This document shows positions 1-11,890 of a stretch of DNA of 64,000 nucleotides, piece by piece. Where the stretch lies: NCBI GenBank assembly GCA_021186555.1, contig JAJKFL010000003.1, positions 45,791,908 to 45,855,907 on the forward strand. The letters run 5' to 3'. The DNA comes from Reticulitermes speratus. Lineage: Eukaryota > Arthropoda > Insecta > Blattodea > Rhinotermitidae. Position 1 is the stretch's first letter; the number at the start of each line of letters is the position of its first letter. The notes under the pieces were generated by a model. That model was given only the letters and a program-made list of their open reading frames with translations. It was not told the DNA's origin and searched no databases. A program made the position numbers and the translations under genes.

Positions 1-145
1 GTGTAAGGGTCATAAATAAATAATAAATTAAACATTAATAATTTATTATACGTTGTTTAAGGCTCCACATTGGTCAGATTTCTAACAAACCAAAACATAA
101 CATTTGCCAGGCAGCAGAAAGACAAGAAAATGACACAGTTCTTAC

Positions 146-307
146 CTCACACCCCGCACCACTGGAACTGCTATCGTGAGCAAAGGCGATATTCTCCCCC
201 TCGCTCAAGAGAGGTGCAAAGTCAGACAGATTTTTGTTTAGAGAGTCTGAGTCGGAGAGGAGGTAGAACCACTGGCTTTCTGGCTGTGATAGCCCCACTT
301 CCTTGCA
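146..307 (-). CDS. Ir93a: Ir93a-like exon g (last in window)
   Basis: This 54-codon exon has acceptor attcgcag and donor gtaaga. It reads [19 protein letters not shown] and then [19 protein letters not shown], ending GAGCE. The gene continues past the left edge of the window, where the ligand-binding domain should begin. Confidence 0.75.
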
Positions 308-3300
308 CTGCGAATAGATTTAACATTCAGTGACATGCAAATTGCGGGTTTTGACGTTTACAGAGCTTTTACTGGGTAGCAGGGTCATTGATTCCCGACG
401 TTTCGAAGGAACATACCATCTTCATTTCAAGGGCCAAGGAGTCCTAGGACGAGGACTCTTGAAAAGGAAGGTGGTATGTTATTTCGAAACGTCGAGGATC
501 AATAACCCTACTACCCAGTGTAACAAACCAGAAGAATTAAGTCCTTAGAACCATGTTGTTCTTCTATCACAGAAAATATACATTTACTTCAAGAGAAAAA
601 AATTCAGCCGGCTCACTCCAAGTATCAGTAATTTATGCATATAGCTCTTCAATTTCAGACAGCAGCAAACTTTAAAGCCTAATAGTCACTCGACTGCCCA
701 ATAAATTCTCCTTGCTTTATGACACCCCAAGGTTGAGCGTCGTGGTTAAAAGAGACCGCTGCTGTGAAGGGAGCGTGAGCGAAAACCGCTAAGTGTCACA
801 TTTTAGGCGAATGGTAGTTGAGCCAAAAACTTTGCTGTTCCGGACTGAGGCCTCGACATGAAGAAGGACACCCCTTCCTGAGGTTATTCATTGTTTTTAT
901 CATTTTTAAGGAAAACTATCAGGAGAATTTTTGTAAATAACTCAGGCCGCTTTCTTCCATGTCTACAATACTTCATTTATTCCATCCATAACAAAATTTA
1001 ATGGTGTACAACCGACAAAAATGACAAATAATTGTTAAATAGCTCAAGAATCATTACGATTTAATTAGATATATTTTATCTGCAACAGTTAGGGCAGTGA
1101 TTCTTCAAAGCAGTCAGTGACATTGTGGTTGACTTACTGTCCAACGGAGAAGCAAAATGCGATCAAGACTTTTATTTCACCTTTCTTCAACATGTTTGTG
1201 TGTTTTGAATATCAGTTCCAAGCATTTTGATCTCTTGAATTTGAATATTTACTGTATGTGCCACTATATTTAACATTACGCACTTTTGCATTTTGCCTAC
1301 TCCGTATATACGTTTTTACGACTCTCACTCTAAACAGTAATTACCTATCGATTGGTCTTCATAACAGTGAGAAGTAGGAACTAAATTGCTTAGATTATCT
1401 AGAGGATTTTCTGGCCTTAAATGGTGAAATATATTTTTTGCCTTCCACTTCTCTATTGAAGAGGGCTGTTGGACAAGCTTTACAAAGTATGGTGGAATAA
1501 TCAATTTATAAGCGTCTAAACTTATACAGTCACATGTCAGTGTGGGTATCATATTTGTTCTCACATTTATGAAGCAGAACATGAAGACTTTAGAGAGAAT
1601 GTATTGCGTAGAGACATATTTTATTGTGTACGTAAATGGATTTCTGTAAGTACAAAACTTACCACTTCCATAACAACGGCCATTACTTCACGGGACACAA
1701 CAGCGACGAAATTGGAACCCAATCGATTGACGGGGAAGTCCTTCAAGACTCGCATGACAGACTTCCTTCTACAATAACAGTAATAATCCATTTTATTTGA
1801 TTTCATATATTATCTGTTATACTTGAAAGTAGCTATGGATTATAATATGTGAGACTTTAAAATATAATAATTTAATTTAGTTCTATTTATCAGCGTGCAG
1901 GGTTAACAGCGCAGAGCCAATTAAAAAACCAGCAATAATACACAAATACACATGTACACAGGCTGGACACCGTCACGCAGGAAAAACAAAAACAACACAA
2001 AAAACAGACAAATTAAGTATGAGTAATGGTTCAGCACCATACTAAAATAATAATAATAATAATAATAATAATACGACAACAACAACAACGTCTTAAGAAA
2101 CGAAAGACTTTAGGAGTACAGGGGAAATTGTAGATCCTATAATGAAGCAATTTTTGTATCACTAACAGGAAAAATTTCAAATGCTTTGGTAGCGTAAGCG
2201 ATAGCGCAGTCGGTATAGCGACTCGCTACGAGATGGACGGTCCGGGATCGAATCCCGGTGGGGGCGAGATTTTCAGCACCAGTCCAGACCGGCCCTGGGG
2301 CCTACCCAGCCTCCTGTACAATGGGTACCTGGTCATTCCTGGGGGTAAAGCGGCCGGGGCGTGGCGTTGACCACCCACCCTAGCGCCGAGGTTAAGGAAA
2401 GAGTAGAGCTATACCTCTACTCCCCCTCTGGGCCTTCGTGGCCTGTTCTAAGGTGAACTTTACCTTGGTAGCGTAATTCTAAGGGAATTACAATTTCAGA
2501 AAACGCGTCCTGAAAAAAAAAGTGTTTTCTGCAGGTTGATGTAGTATCACCAGACGGTTTTCTTCGGTTATCAAAACTAATGGCCTTGGTCTGTTATTCA
2601 GAGATTTCTGATGATGATGGTAATAATAATAATAATAACAATAATTATTTATTATTATTATTTTAAAAATTGCTCCAATCTAATATTTTCATACACTGCT
2701 CAAAACCTTTTAATATTATCAGCCGTCATTTATCTTTAACCAATCGACAAGGAAGATGAGTCGCCACGTGAGGAGTGACACAAAAACGTGTAATATTTAC
2801 AGCACACTATGCAATGTAAAGTTCTTACAACGCTTACTATGGCCTTCTACGCCTACAGTCCTGCCGGAATTTGATAATTTCTCATGTCAGTGCTGAGGAC
2901 AGTTTGCCTCAAAAGAAAATAACTGACAGTCACGTGCTGACTAAACATGCTGCCAATTGTGCGGTTCACTTAAGAGTTCTGTTCCACTACCACGATATTT
3001 CTAGCTGCACTCGGACCGCCTGAGATTGCGGCCTCTCATATTACTCTCCAATTCTTTAATAAAGATGTGGCACAAAGACCCACTTTCTTCCGCCATTGCT
3101 GGACTTTCTCTATCACAAACCGTTGAGACTAGGCATCATAAAATTACTTTGAGACTGTAGGTCTACCTCTTACGGTTAACAGATCATATCGTACCTTTCC
3201 CAATTTGTGCGAGTTCCTTTCACCATGAAGACTGCCACTGAGGCCGCGTTACCCTCTCTGCCAGGTGTCGGCACAGACAGACTCTTTATGGTTCGCTGTA

Positions 3301-6300
3301 CTATCTCCATGTCTGCTTACACATAAGGTTTATCACAACATTCACATTTGCAACATTTAAGGAAAGATAGAGGGAAAGATAGAAGTGACAGGAAGACGAG
3401 AAAGAAGACGTAAGGAGCTACTGGATGACCTTAAGGAAAAAAGAGGATACTGTATATTGAAAGAGGAAGCACTAGATCGCACTGTGTGCGAGAACTCGCT
3501 TTGGAAGAGGTTATAGACCTGTCGCAAAACAAACTACTCTCTGTTGAATGAGGTTCCGAAACGTTCCGTAACATTCAGATTGAAACTTACACACTATTCA
3601 CTGTATACTGATTTTCCACTTACGAAGTGCAAGATCGAGTGATCAGTATTAGGTTTCCGGAAGAGCCAAGAGATTTTTCTCTCCTTCGTTGTTACAAAAT
3701 TGGCTACAGTTCCGGCCTAGCTTCTTATCCGACAGGTACTGAGGGATTTTTCCTCGTGGGTGGATCGGCTGTTGCGTCAATAAAATGCCGACATTAAAAA
3801 TGCGTGGAGATGCCCCTGTTTTTCCCATAGGCCTTTATGGACTAGTGATAAATTAAGCACAGAGACAACGCTACATGTTTACTGGTATCCACGGCTTTAG
3901 AAATCTTTCAGCACAAAAATTATTTAATATTTCCATTTAGCCTATATGTTAGCCGAATCTAAATTCTAATTACAAGGGAGACACATAAAAAATAAATTGT
4001 TTGACCTGAAATTTTCACTATTGCCCACTTCATTCTTGTTAGGCGCGAATACTTTTTCTCAGTATTTTGCTTTCCAATAAAGGCAATTTATATCCTTTCC
4101 CTTATACGAACCCTCCGTTTCTCACGCCAATCACAGCAATTCCATGACACGTTATAGGAACCACAAGCCGGAACCCACTATGTGGCTGATATTTGGCACC
4201 TGTCAACAGATGTTCGTGTTTTGCGTCTGCTGAGCTGTAACATAGCTAATGGTACTAATGGTAGGACCAGGCTCGTCTATAAGCACGCGTTCGTGTCACA
4301 TAATTCAGAGGTATTAGACTTCCTAAAATGTCTTGATTGGCATTTGTGCCAGTCTTTCGATATTTCGAATTAATGTGTTTCTTTAAAAAATGTATTCCCG
4401 CATTAGAGTTGGGCGGTCTTTGTAACTTAACTTTGTAGCTTAATGTTATCACCCATGTTTTATGGAGAGGCCAAGCTCTCAGCTGCACTTCTTTTTTAGC
4501 CGTGAACGGGCGGTAACTTCTCTGACACTTTTGTTAAGCAGATAGTCTAAATAAGAATCTGCAGGCGCCTTAAAGAAAGAGCGGTTCCAGCTCAGCTGCT
4601 CTAATACTTGATTTTCTCGAAGGAAAATACATATTTATTTACTGGTTTTATTTACTTATTTATTTACTTACTAGTAGTTTATTGAACGACATGGTTAGTA
4701 GCTCATATTATAATATAGTGTCGAAGAATAAGATGGTTAGAAAAAATGAATTATAAATGATATGAAAGAAACTGACGTGGTCTAACGTGATACATTAACC
4801 CAGAACTTGCCTGAAGGAGTTGGAAATTAATTCCTTTGTGGCTGTAGTACTATACCCTACTTAGTTCTCAAAAATTACTTTAAAATCTACAACTATATTC
4901 CTAATTTATGCTTCAAAAACTCACGCTGTGTCACGTAAAGTCTTTTATTTCTACGTTATTTTCTTTTGTGCTTTACTTTACGACACTGTCTGTGACCTAG
5001 AAAGTGTAGCGGCGAATAATGAGACAATTATGAAACATAAGATGGAAAGAAATCTGAAGGAAGTGGTAATACCCAAACGAGACACAATCGTGGCATTTAC
5101 CTCTTTGGGCCGAGAAAGGACAAAGGGTAACCTTAGTCGGCGTAGTCGATGGCATTCGAGATTCGAAACGGCTGTCTTTAGAAAACAAGTCTATAACCTT
5201 TCCGCGACACAAGCTGGTATTCTTTGAGTCTTTTGGTCGTGTCCGATGAGAAAACATAACTTTTCAATATTATGAATGGAGAGGCTGGATTGCATCAATG
5301 ATGTTTCAGCATAGGCCCTATCACTGATGAAAATCTTATAAAATTCTAACATTCACTTTGGTAACATGAGCACTGGTACCCTACACTGAAAATTGGCTTT
5401 ATAGTTTCAAAAATAAGCACGTGGAGTATTCATTGTTGCTATTCGTTCATCATTTCGCATGCACTTAGCTTACCGACAGAATCATCGTATAAGAGAATGG
5501 AAGTAGTCCAGGCGGCCAGTTGCGACATCTTGATATCAAGCATCACCTGTGGCATTGCACGATCAGAGACCACGAGGGGAACTGTCACGCCTTCATTACT
5601 GGGCAGACGAGGACAGTCGGCTTCTGTAAAGAGACGTGTGTACTCTTAACCGTCATCTCTAGTTCTAGTTGTCTAAAAGGTACTACAGCCGCAACGTAGT
5701 CAATTGTCATTCTTTGACAAGCATCCTCGATGTCCTGTCCCTGCAGTAAAGTTTATAATGTTGCCTTACATATATATATATATACATACGCTTCCGAAGG
5801 ATAACATTGTGAATGTACAGTCTGATTTTTGAGTCGGATGATTTTGAGTCCTTTGGTATTATGGTCTGGAATAATTCAACTCAATGAAAGGTGTATGTGT
5901 TTGTGTGTGTGTTGGAGGGAAAGAGAGAAATTATTTTAAAAACTATTTAAATGTGTAGTACTAACATTCGTCTTGAGATACCGAATAAAACCACGACAGG
6001 TCTCAATTAGTACAATTAGCAAAGCATAAATTCGAGTCCAGTGCTTCCAAAACCACTGAAATACAAATTTCCATGGAATTTATAAAAGTATAGCAGCATT
6101 TAACATTCTGAGAACTGAGTTTGTGTTTCGAGTGGACAATGGAATCGATTACAAGAAGTATTATCGCATCCTATATATTCATAGATTTACAGAACGTACC
6201 TTCTCTAATCAAAATGTATTTCCAAGTCTTGTGTCCGAGTTAATGTTGCAATCTCTGTCAGACATGACTCTCATATAATCTAGATATCTGCCTAGGCAAA

Positions 6301-7535
6301 AATGCCGAAACAAATATTTTAGATTCAAATCGCAGAATTGATTTAGACGATATTTCTTGTTACATCCTCTTAGATATTTTTGTAAGATGAACCGCTAAGG
6401 TATGTGATTAATGTGCCCTGGACGTTGTTACTATTATAAGCTGCGAACACAATGAAACAAAAGTAGACCATAACAAATTTTTTACCTATGAAATATTGTT
6501 GCTAACGTATACAAAACTCAGATACCTTAGGATTTTAAAATAAAAATGGAACGAGTATCTGTGACAGAGTGTAGTTTTGGTGCTGTTAGAATGCATTTTC
6601 TCTGTCAATTTTGTACCTGTTATTGCAAGATGGAGCAAATGATCGTCTTTGAAACGTCTGTATATTTTCCAAGTATCGTCACATGACAAGATGCTCAGCA
6701 TGGCTGTGACGTCTGAAACAGAATGGTATCACTACTGTCCATAAAAATTCATCATGGGGTTGGGCCGTATCCATAAGACTGGGTCCCAAGAACAAGGACA
6801 TGAAAATTAAATACAAATATTTTTCCTAGGAATAACGAACTTCATAACTCTGACACGGACGATTCTTACCTGTTAGGACAGCGATGTCTGTTACCGTGTA
6901 GAACTCGGTGCTCAGCTCACCATGTGTCAGGTGCTCTTGTGTTCTATCCTTTAAGAAGAGTTTCACGTGTCTCACAAAATTTTTATAATCCAGCCCTTTG
7001 AATTCTCTGTCAATCACAACAGCTGTAAATGTAAAAAATTATGTTCATAAGAACAACCCTCTCGAACCCTTGAAATTTCGGCGGTATAAATCAAGTCTTT
7101 AATTTATTTCTGAAAGAAAATGGCGTACAAAGGGGCTGCTTCAGACAGATCTTATTCGGGAAAGTATTTTCATACTTCTTGCAAGTATTCTACACATTAC
7201 TATTTGCGGTACAGCCGTTGTTGAACACTAATATTCTGTGAATCAGTCAATCAAAATGCATAATATTACTCCCAAAAGTATCACTCTATTTGCAAATTCC
7301 CTCCACTGTACCTATGCAGAGCCATAACAATCTGTTTTACGACTTCAAACCTTATTTACTGAAGATTACTTCTAATATTAGACTAATTCGCGGCTGATTT
7401 AATTTCAGTTTCGAGAGAAGGTTATTAGTTATTAAACCCTTTACATGTCTAGGAATAATAAATTACCGTTTGTCATACTCACCTAAATGGGTGATTATTT
7501 CAGATGATTCATTGTCAGCTTGCGTCTTCGAGAAT
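146..7535 (-). CDS. Ir93a: Ionotropic receptor, Ir93a-like, 5' part only (7 exons, incomplete at both ends)
   Basis: Seven minus-strand exons (7535-7483, 7022-6870, 6712-6617, 5623-5474, 3312-3195, 1768-1663, 307-146) join without a stop or phase conflict into about 279 residues. Seen motifs, in order: [71 protein letters not shown] and [10 protein letters not shown]. The order and spacing match the extracellular amino-terminal region of the arthropod variant glutamate-receptor family, and of its members Ir93a fits best. From family knowledge, IR93a is a membrane co-receptor, working with IR25a and tuning IRs in temperature and humidity sensing. The ligand-binding lobes and membrane helices are beyond position 1. 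The signal-peptide exon, which must end with two bases of a split codon, was not found above 7535. A divergent Ir93a paralogue is the main alternative. The family name is from memory of the family; the exon chain is read directly. Confidence 0.72.
308..1662 (-). other. Intron of Ir93a-like gene (between exons f and g)
   Basis: No coding signal was seen apart from the flanking splice sites. It contains a foldback repeat at 371-519. The rest is AT-rich sequence without recognised features. Confidence 0.6.
371..519. repeat. Foldback (imperfect palindrome) about 149 bp
   Basis: The sequence from ACTGGGTAGCAGGGTCATTG is repeated inverted at the far end as CAATAACCCTACTACCCAGT. The arms are about 55-60 bp with scattered mismatches. 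A GACGTTTCGAA motif sits in each arm, and the centre (ggagtcctaggac) is itself palindromic. No coding capacity or flanking duplication was recognised. Confidence 0.75.
1663..1768 (-). CDS. Ir93a: Ir93a-like exon f
   Basis: This 106-base exon has acceptor attgtag and donor gtaagt. It encodes [20 protein letters not shown] and then [15 protein letters not shown]. Its first base completes the Arg codon split with the previous exon, and it ends in phase 0. Confidence 0.75.
2047..2090. repeat. (AAT)n then (ACA)n microsatellite
   Basis: About ten AAT units run directly into four to five ACA units. It lies in the intron between exons e and f of the receptor gene. A second imperfect AAT tract lies at about 2622-2662. 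Confidence 0.85.
2200..2466 (+). repeat. tRNA-derived SINE, CpG-rich copy
   Basis: The head is tRNA-like. The A-box region is TAGCGCAGTCGGTATAGCG and the B-box region is GGGATCGAATCCCGG at 2244-2258. The body contains CCAGACCGGCCCTGGGGCC and the tail TCTACTCCCCCTCTGGGCC. The same body and tail recur at about 12103, 14195, 38385 and 53757. This copy keeps nearly all its CpG sites. It lies in a receptor-gene intron, opposite to the gene. Confidence 0.88.
3195..3312 (-). CDS. Ir93a: Ir93a-like exon e
   Basis: This 118-base exon has acceptor taagcag and donor gtacga. It encodes [14 protein letters not shown], a variable loop, SVAVFMVKG and TNWE. It starts and ends in the phases demanded by its neighbours. 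A LINE 3' fragment lies directly beside it, at about 3355-3545. Confidence 0.72.
3355..3545 (+). repeat. LINE 3'-end fragment
   Basis: This stretch resembles the fragment at 14775-15130 on the same strand: a basic run ([16 protein letters not shown] in translation), then a segment meaning roughly '[16 protein letters not shown]'. It is the 3' end of a non-LTR retrotransposon ORF. It is truncated and lies within a receptor intron beside exon e. Confidence 0.7.
3546..5473 (-). other. Intron of Ir93a-like gene between exons d and e, no further features
   Basis: This is AT-rich sequence with short open frames (for example 4928-5227 plus) that lack splice context, codon bias or recognisable motifs. 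I see nothing else in it. Confidence 0.5.
5474..5623 (-). CDS. Ir93a: Ir93a-like exon d
   Basis: This 150-base exon has acceptor tttacag and donor gtaagc. It reads [17 protein letters not shown], then [14 protein letters not shown] and ILLYDDSVG. It continues directly from the AIT strand of the previous exon in matching phase. That makes chance unlikely even though it lies 1 kb away. Confidence 0.78.
6617..6712 (-). CDS. Ir93a: Ir93a-like exon c
   Basis: This 96-base exon has acceptor gtttcag and donor gtacaa. It reads [19 protein letters not shown] and then LLHLAIT. The Ser-Cys and Asp-Thr-Trp pattern, followed by a Leu-rich AIT strand, is the most family-typical segment of the gene. Confidence 0.75.
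6870..7022 (-). CDS. Ir93a: Ir93a-like exon b
   Basis: This 153-base exon has acceptor tttacag and donor gtaaga. It carries [13 protein letters not shown], followed by a helix-like stretch and [12 protein letters not shown]. It corresponds to the first strand and helix of the extracellular lobe. It ends one base into a codon that the next exon completes as Asp. Confidence 0.75.
7483..7535 (-). CDS. Ir93a: Ir93a-like exon a (first recognised)
   Basis: This is a 53-base exon after a caatag acceptor, with a gtgagt donor. It gives about 17 residues ([17 protein letters not shown]) and ends one base into the alanine codon of the next exon. It is the least certain exon because it is short and poorly conserved. 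It is supported by open frame, splice sites and phase. Confidence 0.5.
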
Positions 7536-8299
7536 CTATTGAAAAGAATACAAATTACAAAAATATTCCATGACAACAGAGTCATGCTGCACCTTATGTT
7601 TCACAACTATATTCTTATTGTGTATAAGAAAGCTTGGCTCCCCTTCAGGTATCCTGATTTTATTATTTTCTCCTACGTCTAGAGACTGCCAACTCTTCCT
7701 TGAAACAAGTGTGTGTGTGTTTTGTGAGTTATCCAGTGAGCACACGTGGGAGACCGTCACGATAGCTATAGGCAACTTAATGAGGTTTCGTAAATGTCAA
7801 ACAATGTGCAGTTTTAATGAGCCATGAAATCGTAGCAGGGACGGAAATCAGTCGGTTAGTGTGTTATCGACTATCGATCGAAGCGCGTGAAGGACGGCCG
7901 CCCAGTTATCTAGTGGCTGTCCCTAGCTAAGATATCGAGTCTTAACCCTTACACCAATGTGCTAAAATCTGATTTCTATTGTTTTGATGCTATTCTGTTT
8001 TTGCTTATTCTTATAGGCTTAACGTACTCTGTTCTTGTGTATTTTTCTCCTAAAAACTGTTGAAGCACTAAATGAATTCTCGTGAAATTTGGTAACTGTT
8101 AAGTACGTAATGTTTTACCAAGAGTGAACCCAACCCTATAATACCAAAATTACAACCGTGAGAGCTTGAGGGTTGGGTGCGCCACGTACCTCACCCACGC
8201 CACTTAATTTAGGGGCCTGCTTTGTTGTGTAATATTAGAGCATCGAAAAATGCGCAACATTTCTGGAGTGCATATTTCTTTCTTATGTAAAATAAAAAT

Positions 8300-8820
8300 A
8301 TAGTTCATTCATTCATTCTGTAGTCTGTCTTACGACAGGTCCGTAGCCCTCAAGCGAGTTCTCCACAGGTCGATCTAGTGTCCCCTTCAAATTCAATCTT
8401 TTTCCCTTAAGGTATCGAGCTGCTTCTCTCCCTCGTGTCGTCATTCTACTTCTTCTAACTTCTTCAATCAGTGTTTCAGAGCATTTTACGCAGAGTGACA
8501 TTCCAGTTAGCCTTTCTTCTTTATGTAGTTATATTTCTCCCTTGATCTGTTAAATTTGTCATTCTCACGATCGTCATGATCTTCCCTTTCTCACACCATT
8601 CAAAACTTCCCGTACTTCTGTCTACTTCCGAAGTGTCCGTTTCAGCACCATACAAAGCTATGCTCCAAATTAGCACTTTACATTTCTATCCTTCCTTAAA
8701 TTTCAATCAGCTCGTAAAATTTTTCAGAATGCGTTTTCTACGCAATTGATTTAATCCGTGTACCTTCATTCTTTTTATTGTATATTGATATATTCCATTC
8801 CTCCATTGTTAATATTTCTA
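8300..8820 (-). repeat. Degraded LINE 3' segment, second related copy
   Basis: On the minus strand a stretch at about 8640-8680 reads LWSIALYGAET, typical of the region after the reverse transcriptase in this LINE class. A parallel but more damaged version lies at about 8830-8930, so two related 3' segments lie in tandem. Either a second insertion or an internal duplication would explain this. Confidence 0.55.
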
Positions 8821-8940
8821 ATTTTCATGGATCGGTTCCTTGACTTCTTCCCTTCTTTTCCGCACACATTTCTCCAACTTTCCAGATTTCGATTATCTTT
8901 CAAGTGTCCCTGTTAGCACCTTTTCACTCTATGCTCCAAG

Positions 8941-10123
8941 TCATCTTACTAGTTTCTTCCTTAAATTTAATTCCAGCTTGCTGGTGAAAAGATTTTTCTT
9001 CTTGTTGAATGCTGTTTTTGCCATGGCAATTCTGGATTTAATTTCACGTGTACACCTTGCATCACTTGTTATCATGCTACCCAAATAATTGAAATATTCC
9101 ACATTCTCCAATTGTTTTTGATCTATCATAATTTTCATTGGGGATGGTTGCCTTGAGATTTTCATTACTTTAGTATTTCCCACATTCATTTCCATTCCAT
9201 AGCGTCTTCCAGTTTCAATTAGTCTATCAATCATGCCCTGTAGCACCTTTTCTTCTCTAGCCAGTAGCACAAGGTCATCTGCATATTTCACAGTGCGAAT
9301 TACTTGTCCTCCTATTTTGAAGTCTCCAAACCCTTCAAGAGCTTCCTTGGTAAGGTACTCGCTGTATAAGTTGAACAGAATCGGTGACAAGCAGCAACCT
9401 TGTCTAACTCCTCTTCCAATCTTCACACTTCTCGTCTCCCCTTGGTCCAGTCGTATTTTGACACTCTGTTCCATGTACAATTTGCTGATCAATCTTCTTT
9501 CGCGCCAGTCTATCCCAATTCCTTTTAGGATTTGCATTAATTTGGTCCAGTTGACACGGTCAAATGCCTTCTGCCAGTCTATGAAGCAAGCACACAATTC
9601 CTCATCTATGACCAAGGTTCGTTCTGATATTATTCTCAGCATCCAATTGCATCCTAGTTCCTTTTCCTCTTCTAAATCCAAACTGATCTTCTCCAAGTGC
9701 ATCTTCAATTTTCCTCTCAATCCTTCTTCTAAGTATCCTCGCTACTATCTTTGCTGCATGAGCGATGATGCTGATTGTGCAATGGTCGCTGCATTTTGTA
9801 GCTTTGGGCTTCTTCTTTAAGGCAATCATTGTAACTTCAATAAAATCTCTGGGCCATTCTCCAGTTACATACATGCTGTTGATCATCTGTGTCATTAGCC
9901 TTAGACCACCTTCTCCCAACAATTTGAGTACATCCCCAGGTATATCATCATCTCCAGTAGCCTTCTTATCCCTCATCTCCTTGATAGCTTTTTCCACTTC
10001 GCTTTGCAAAATATAAGGGCCTTTCTTGTCTTCATCTACTTCATCTTCAGGTTCGACGTCTAGATGTTCTGGTCGATTAGCTCGATCGTAGAGCTCTGTG
10101 ATATAATTCTCCCAAATTTGCAA
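8941..10123 (-). pseudogene. LINE reverse transcriptase (RTE/CFDP2-like), frameshifted
   Basis: Two overlapping minus-strand frames (10123-9602 and 9720-8941) together cover a reverse transcriptase. Seen: a fingers segment (EVEKAIKEMRDKKATGDDDI), EVTMIALKKK, DQFGFRRGKGT, CFIDWQKAFDRVNW, GVRQGCCLSPILFNLY, the catalytic KYADDLVLLA, and FNYLGSMITSDARCTREIKS. The shift between the frames at about 9620-9720 inactivates this copy. The palm motifs and the neighbouring endonuclease mark an apurinic-type LINE. The RTE-like assignment is inference from motif style. Confidence 0.88.
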
Positions 10124-10197
10124 TACTCGTCTCTGATTTATTTTATATTGCCTTGAGAGTCTTCGATGCCAATGTTATGAATCCCATGGTTTTCTTT

Positions 10198-11448
10198 CTA
10201 AGCTAGTTCCTTTGTCTTCATGTACATTAAATCATAACGTCCTATTCTTTGAAATTCTATGATCTCGTCGCATATGCTCTCCAGATATTCCTTCTTGGCG
10301 TTGTCCGTGGCTCTTTTCAATTCGTTCCTCAGTCTTCTGTAGTTCTTCCTTCCTTCTTCATTGTTGACATTCTTCCATTTCATTCGTTCATCCATTTTAC
10401 TGATCATCTCCTGTGTAATCCATGGCTTTCTTGCTCTCCTCTCGACTTTTCCAACCAAACCACTCATAGTATCTAACACACATTTCTTGATAATGTTCCA
10501 CTGCACTTCCACATTCCCACTTTCACATTTGATTGCACCAAGCTGTTCTTCCAGTCTATCGTGTACTACCTGTCGTTGAGCATATAGCTTCTCCAAATCC
10601 CATCTTGGTTTTTTCTTGTGGAACCTCATGATCTTCTTCAATCTGGTGCAGATCTTTGCAACCAGTAAATTGTGGTCAGAGTCAATATCTGCTCCAGGCA
10701 GTGTCTGCACATCCTTCACACTGTTCCTGAATCGCTGTTTCACTAGTACATAGTCCAGCTGATATCGATTCCTATCTCCTGGTGATTTCCACGTGTACAA
10801 TCTTCTTTTAGGTTTTTTGAACCATGTGTTTGTTATAACAAGTCCATTTCTTTCACAGAAGTCAATAAGCATTTGACCTCTCTGATTCCTCCTTCCCAGT
10901 CCATATGGTCCAACAGTGTTGTGATGTGCTTTATCTCCAACCACACTGTTCCAATCTCCCATTATAATCGTGTTTGTCGCACCCTTTCCATCCTCTTCAA
11001 GAATTTCTTCAATTATATCATACAACTCTTCCACTTTGTCATCTTCATAGTCCGATGTTGGCATGTACACTTGCACTATCAAAATACTTACCGGTTCTGC
11101 CTGCAATTTAATAGCAATGATTCTGTCACTATACACACTCTTCTTAACAACACTTTTCACTACGCTTTTATGCACTACTATAGCTACGCCTCTTTCAGCA
11201 CTGTCACCCCCAGAATAATACACTGTATAATCACCACTTTTTATTTCACCTTGACCCTTCCACCGCACTTCACTAACACCTAGCACAGACACTGCGTTCT
11301 TCTGCATCTCTTTCTTCAAATTTTCGAGTTTTCCTCCTTGATTCAAGGTCCTTACGTTCCAAGTGCCTATCTTGAAGCTGTTATGTTCCTTCTGTGTCTT
11401 CTGCTTTTGTCTGTAGTCATTACCGCGTGGTGTCTCCCCTAGAAACAC
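10198..11448 (-). pseudogene. LINE apurinic-type endonuclease domain
   Basis: This is an open frame of 416 codons. Seen: KIGTWNVRTLNQGGKLENL, LGVSEVRWKG, GVAIVVHKSV, VYMPTSDYED, IIMGDWNSVVG, and SDHNLLVAKI with the closing catalytic Asp-His. The fold is that of exonuclease III/AP endonucleases that nick target DNA for non-LTR retrotransposons. The same domain is often annotated in animals as 'craniofacial development protein 2-like'. The frame ends before the reverse transcriptase, so the element is broken between the two parts. Confidence 0.88.
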
Positions 11449-11890
11449 TCCCCCCCGGAGATCCGAATGGGGGAGTATTTACCTCCGGAATGTTTTGTCT
11501 CCAGAGGAAGCATCTCGCATTTGGCATTTGTCTCCGTTTCTGGAAGAGACTATCCAGGAAAAGTAATAATGTGGTAGTTTTTCCATTTGCTTTCCACATC
11601 GCAGTACAGCAGCCGTTCAGACCACTCTGGTCACGCCTGTTGCTACACGATCATGAACCATCTCGAGCATCATTTGCTCTGTGCTTCATGTCGCTACTGA
11701 TGTCGCTGCTTCCGGCATCAGGGGAGTTTTTATTCGGTTTCCCATCTCCTAGGCATCTCTCTTCGTCTGGTTCCTACCCTTTTGATCTGTCCGGCTTGGG
11801 AGACCCTACTGGTAGCAATGCTACCGCCGGCTTAGCTCTCAGGGTCACTGGAACTCACAAGCCCCTCTACCACGGCAAGGTGAAGATACC
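11449..11890 (-). repeat. LINE 5' region
   Basis: This stretch continues upstream (on the minus strand) of the endonuclease frame to a boundary near CACGGCAAGGTG at about 11873-11884. It is GC-richer than its surroundings and has no clear protein motif. It appears to be the 5' untranslated or ORF1-like part of the same element. Confidence 0.55.

Noticed and set aside
2200..2270. True tRNA gene
   Set aside because: The A and B boxes are present but the cloverleaf cannot be completed, and the body and tail recur in dispersed copies, so it is a SINE.
4928..5227. Open frame with a hydrophobic start ([17 protein letters not shown]), like a secreted small protein
   Set aside because: No homology or splice context was seen, it lies inside a receptor-gene intron and codon use is not distinctive. 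It is probably chance.
7536..7775. Possible first exon of the receptor gene, minus strand
   Set aside because: It ends in a stop immediately before exon a and has no signal peptide; it is not continuous with the gene.
9233..9820. Plus-strand open frame of 195 codons
   Set aside because: It is a shadow of the reverse transcriptase on the minus strand.
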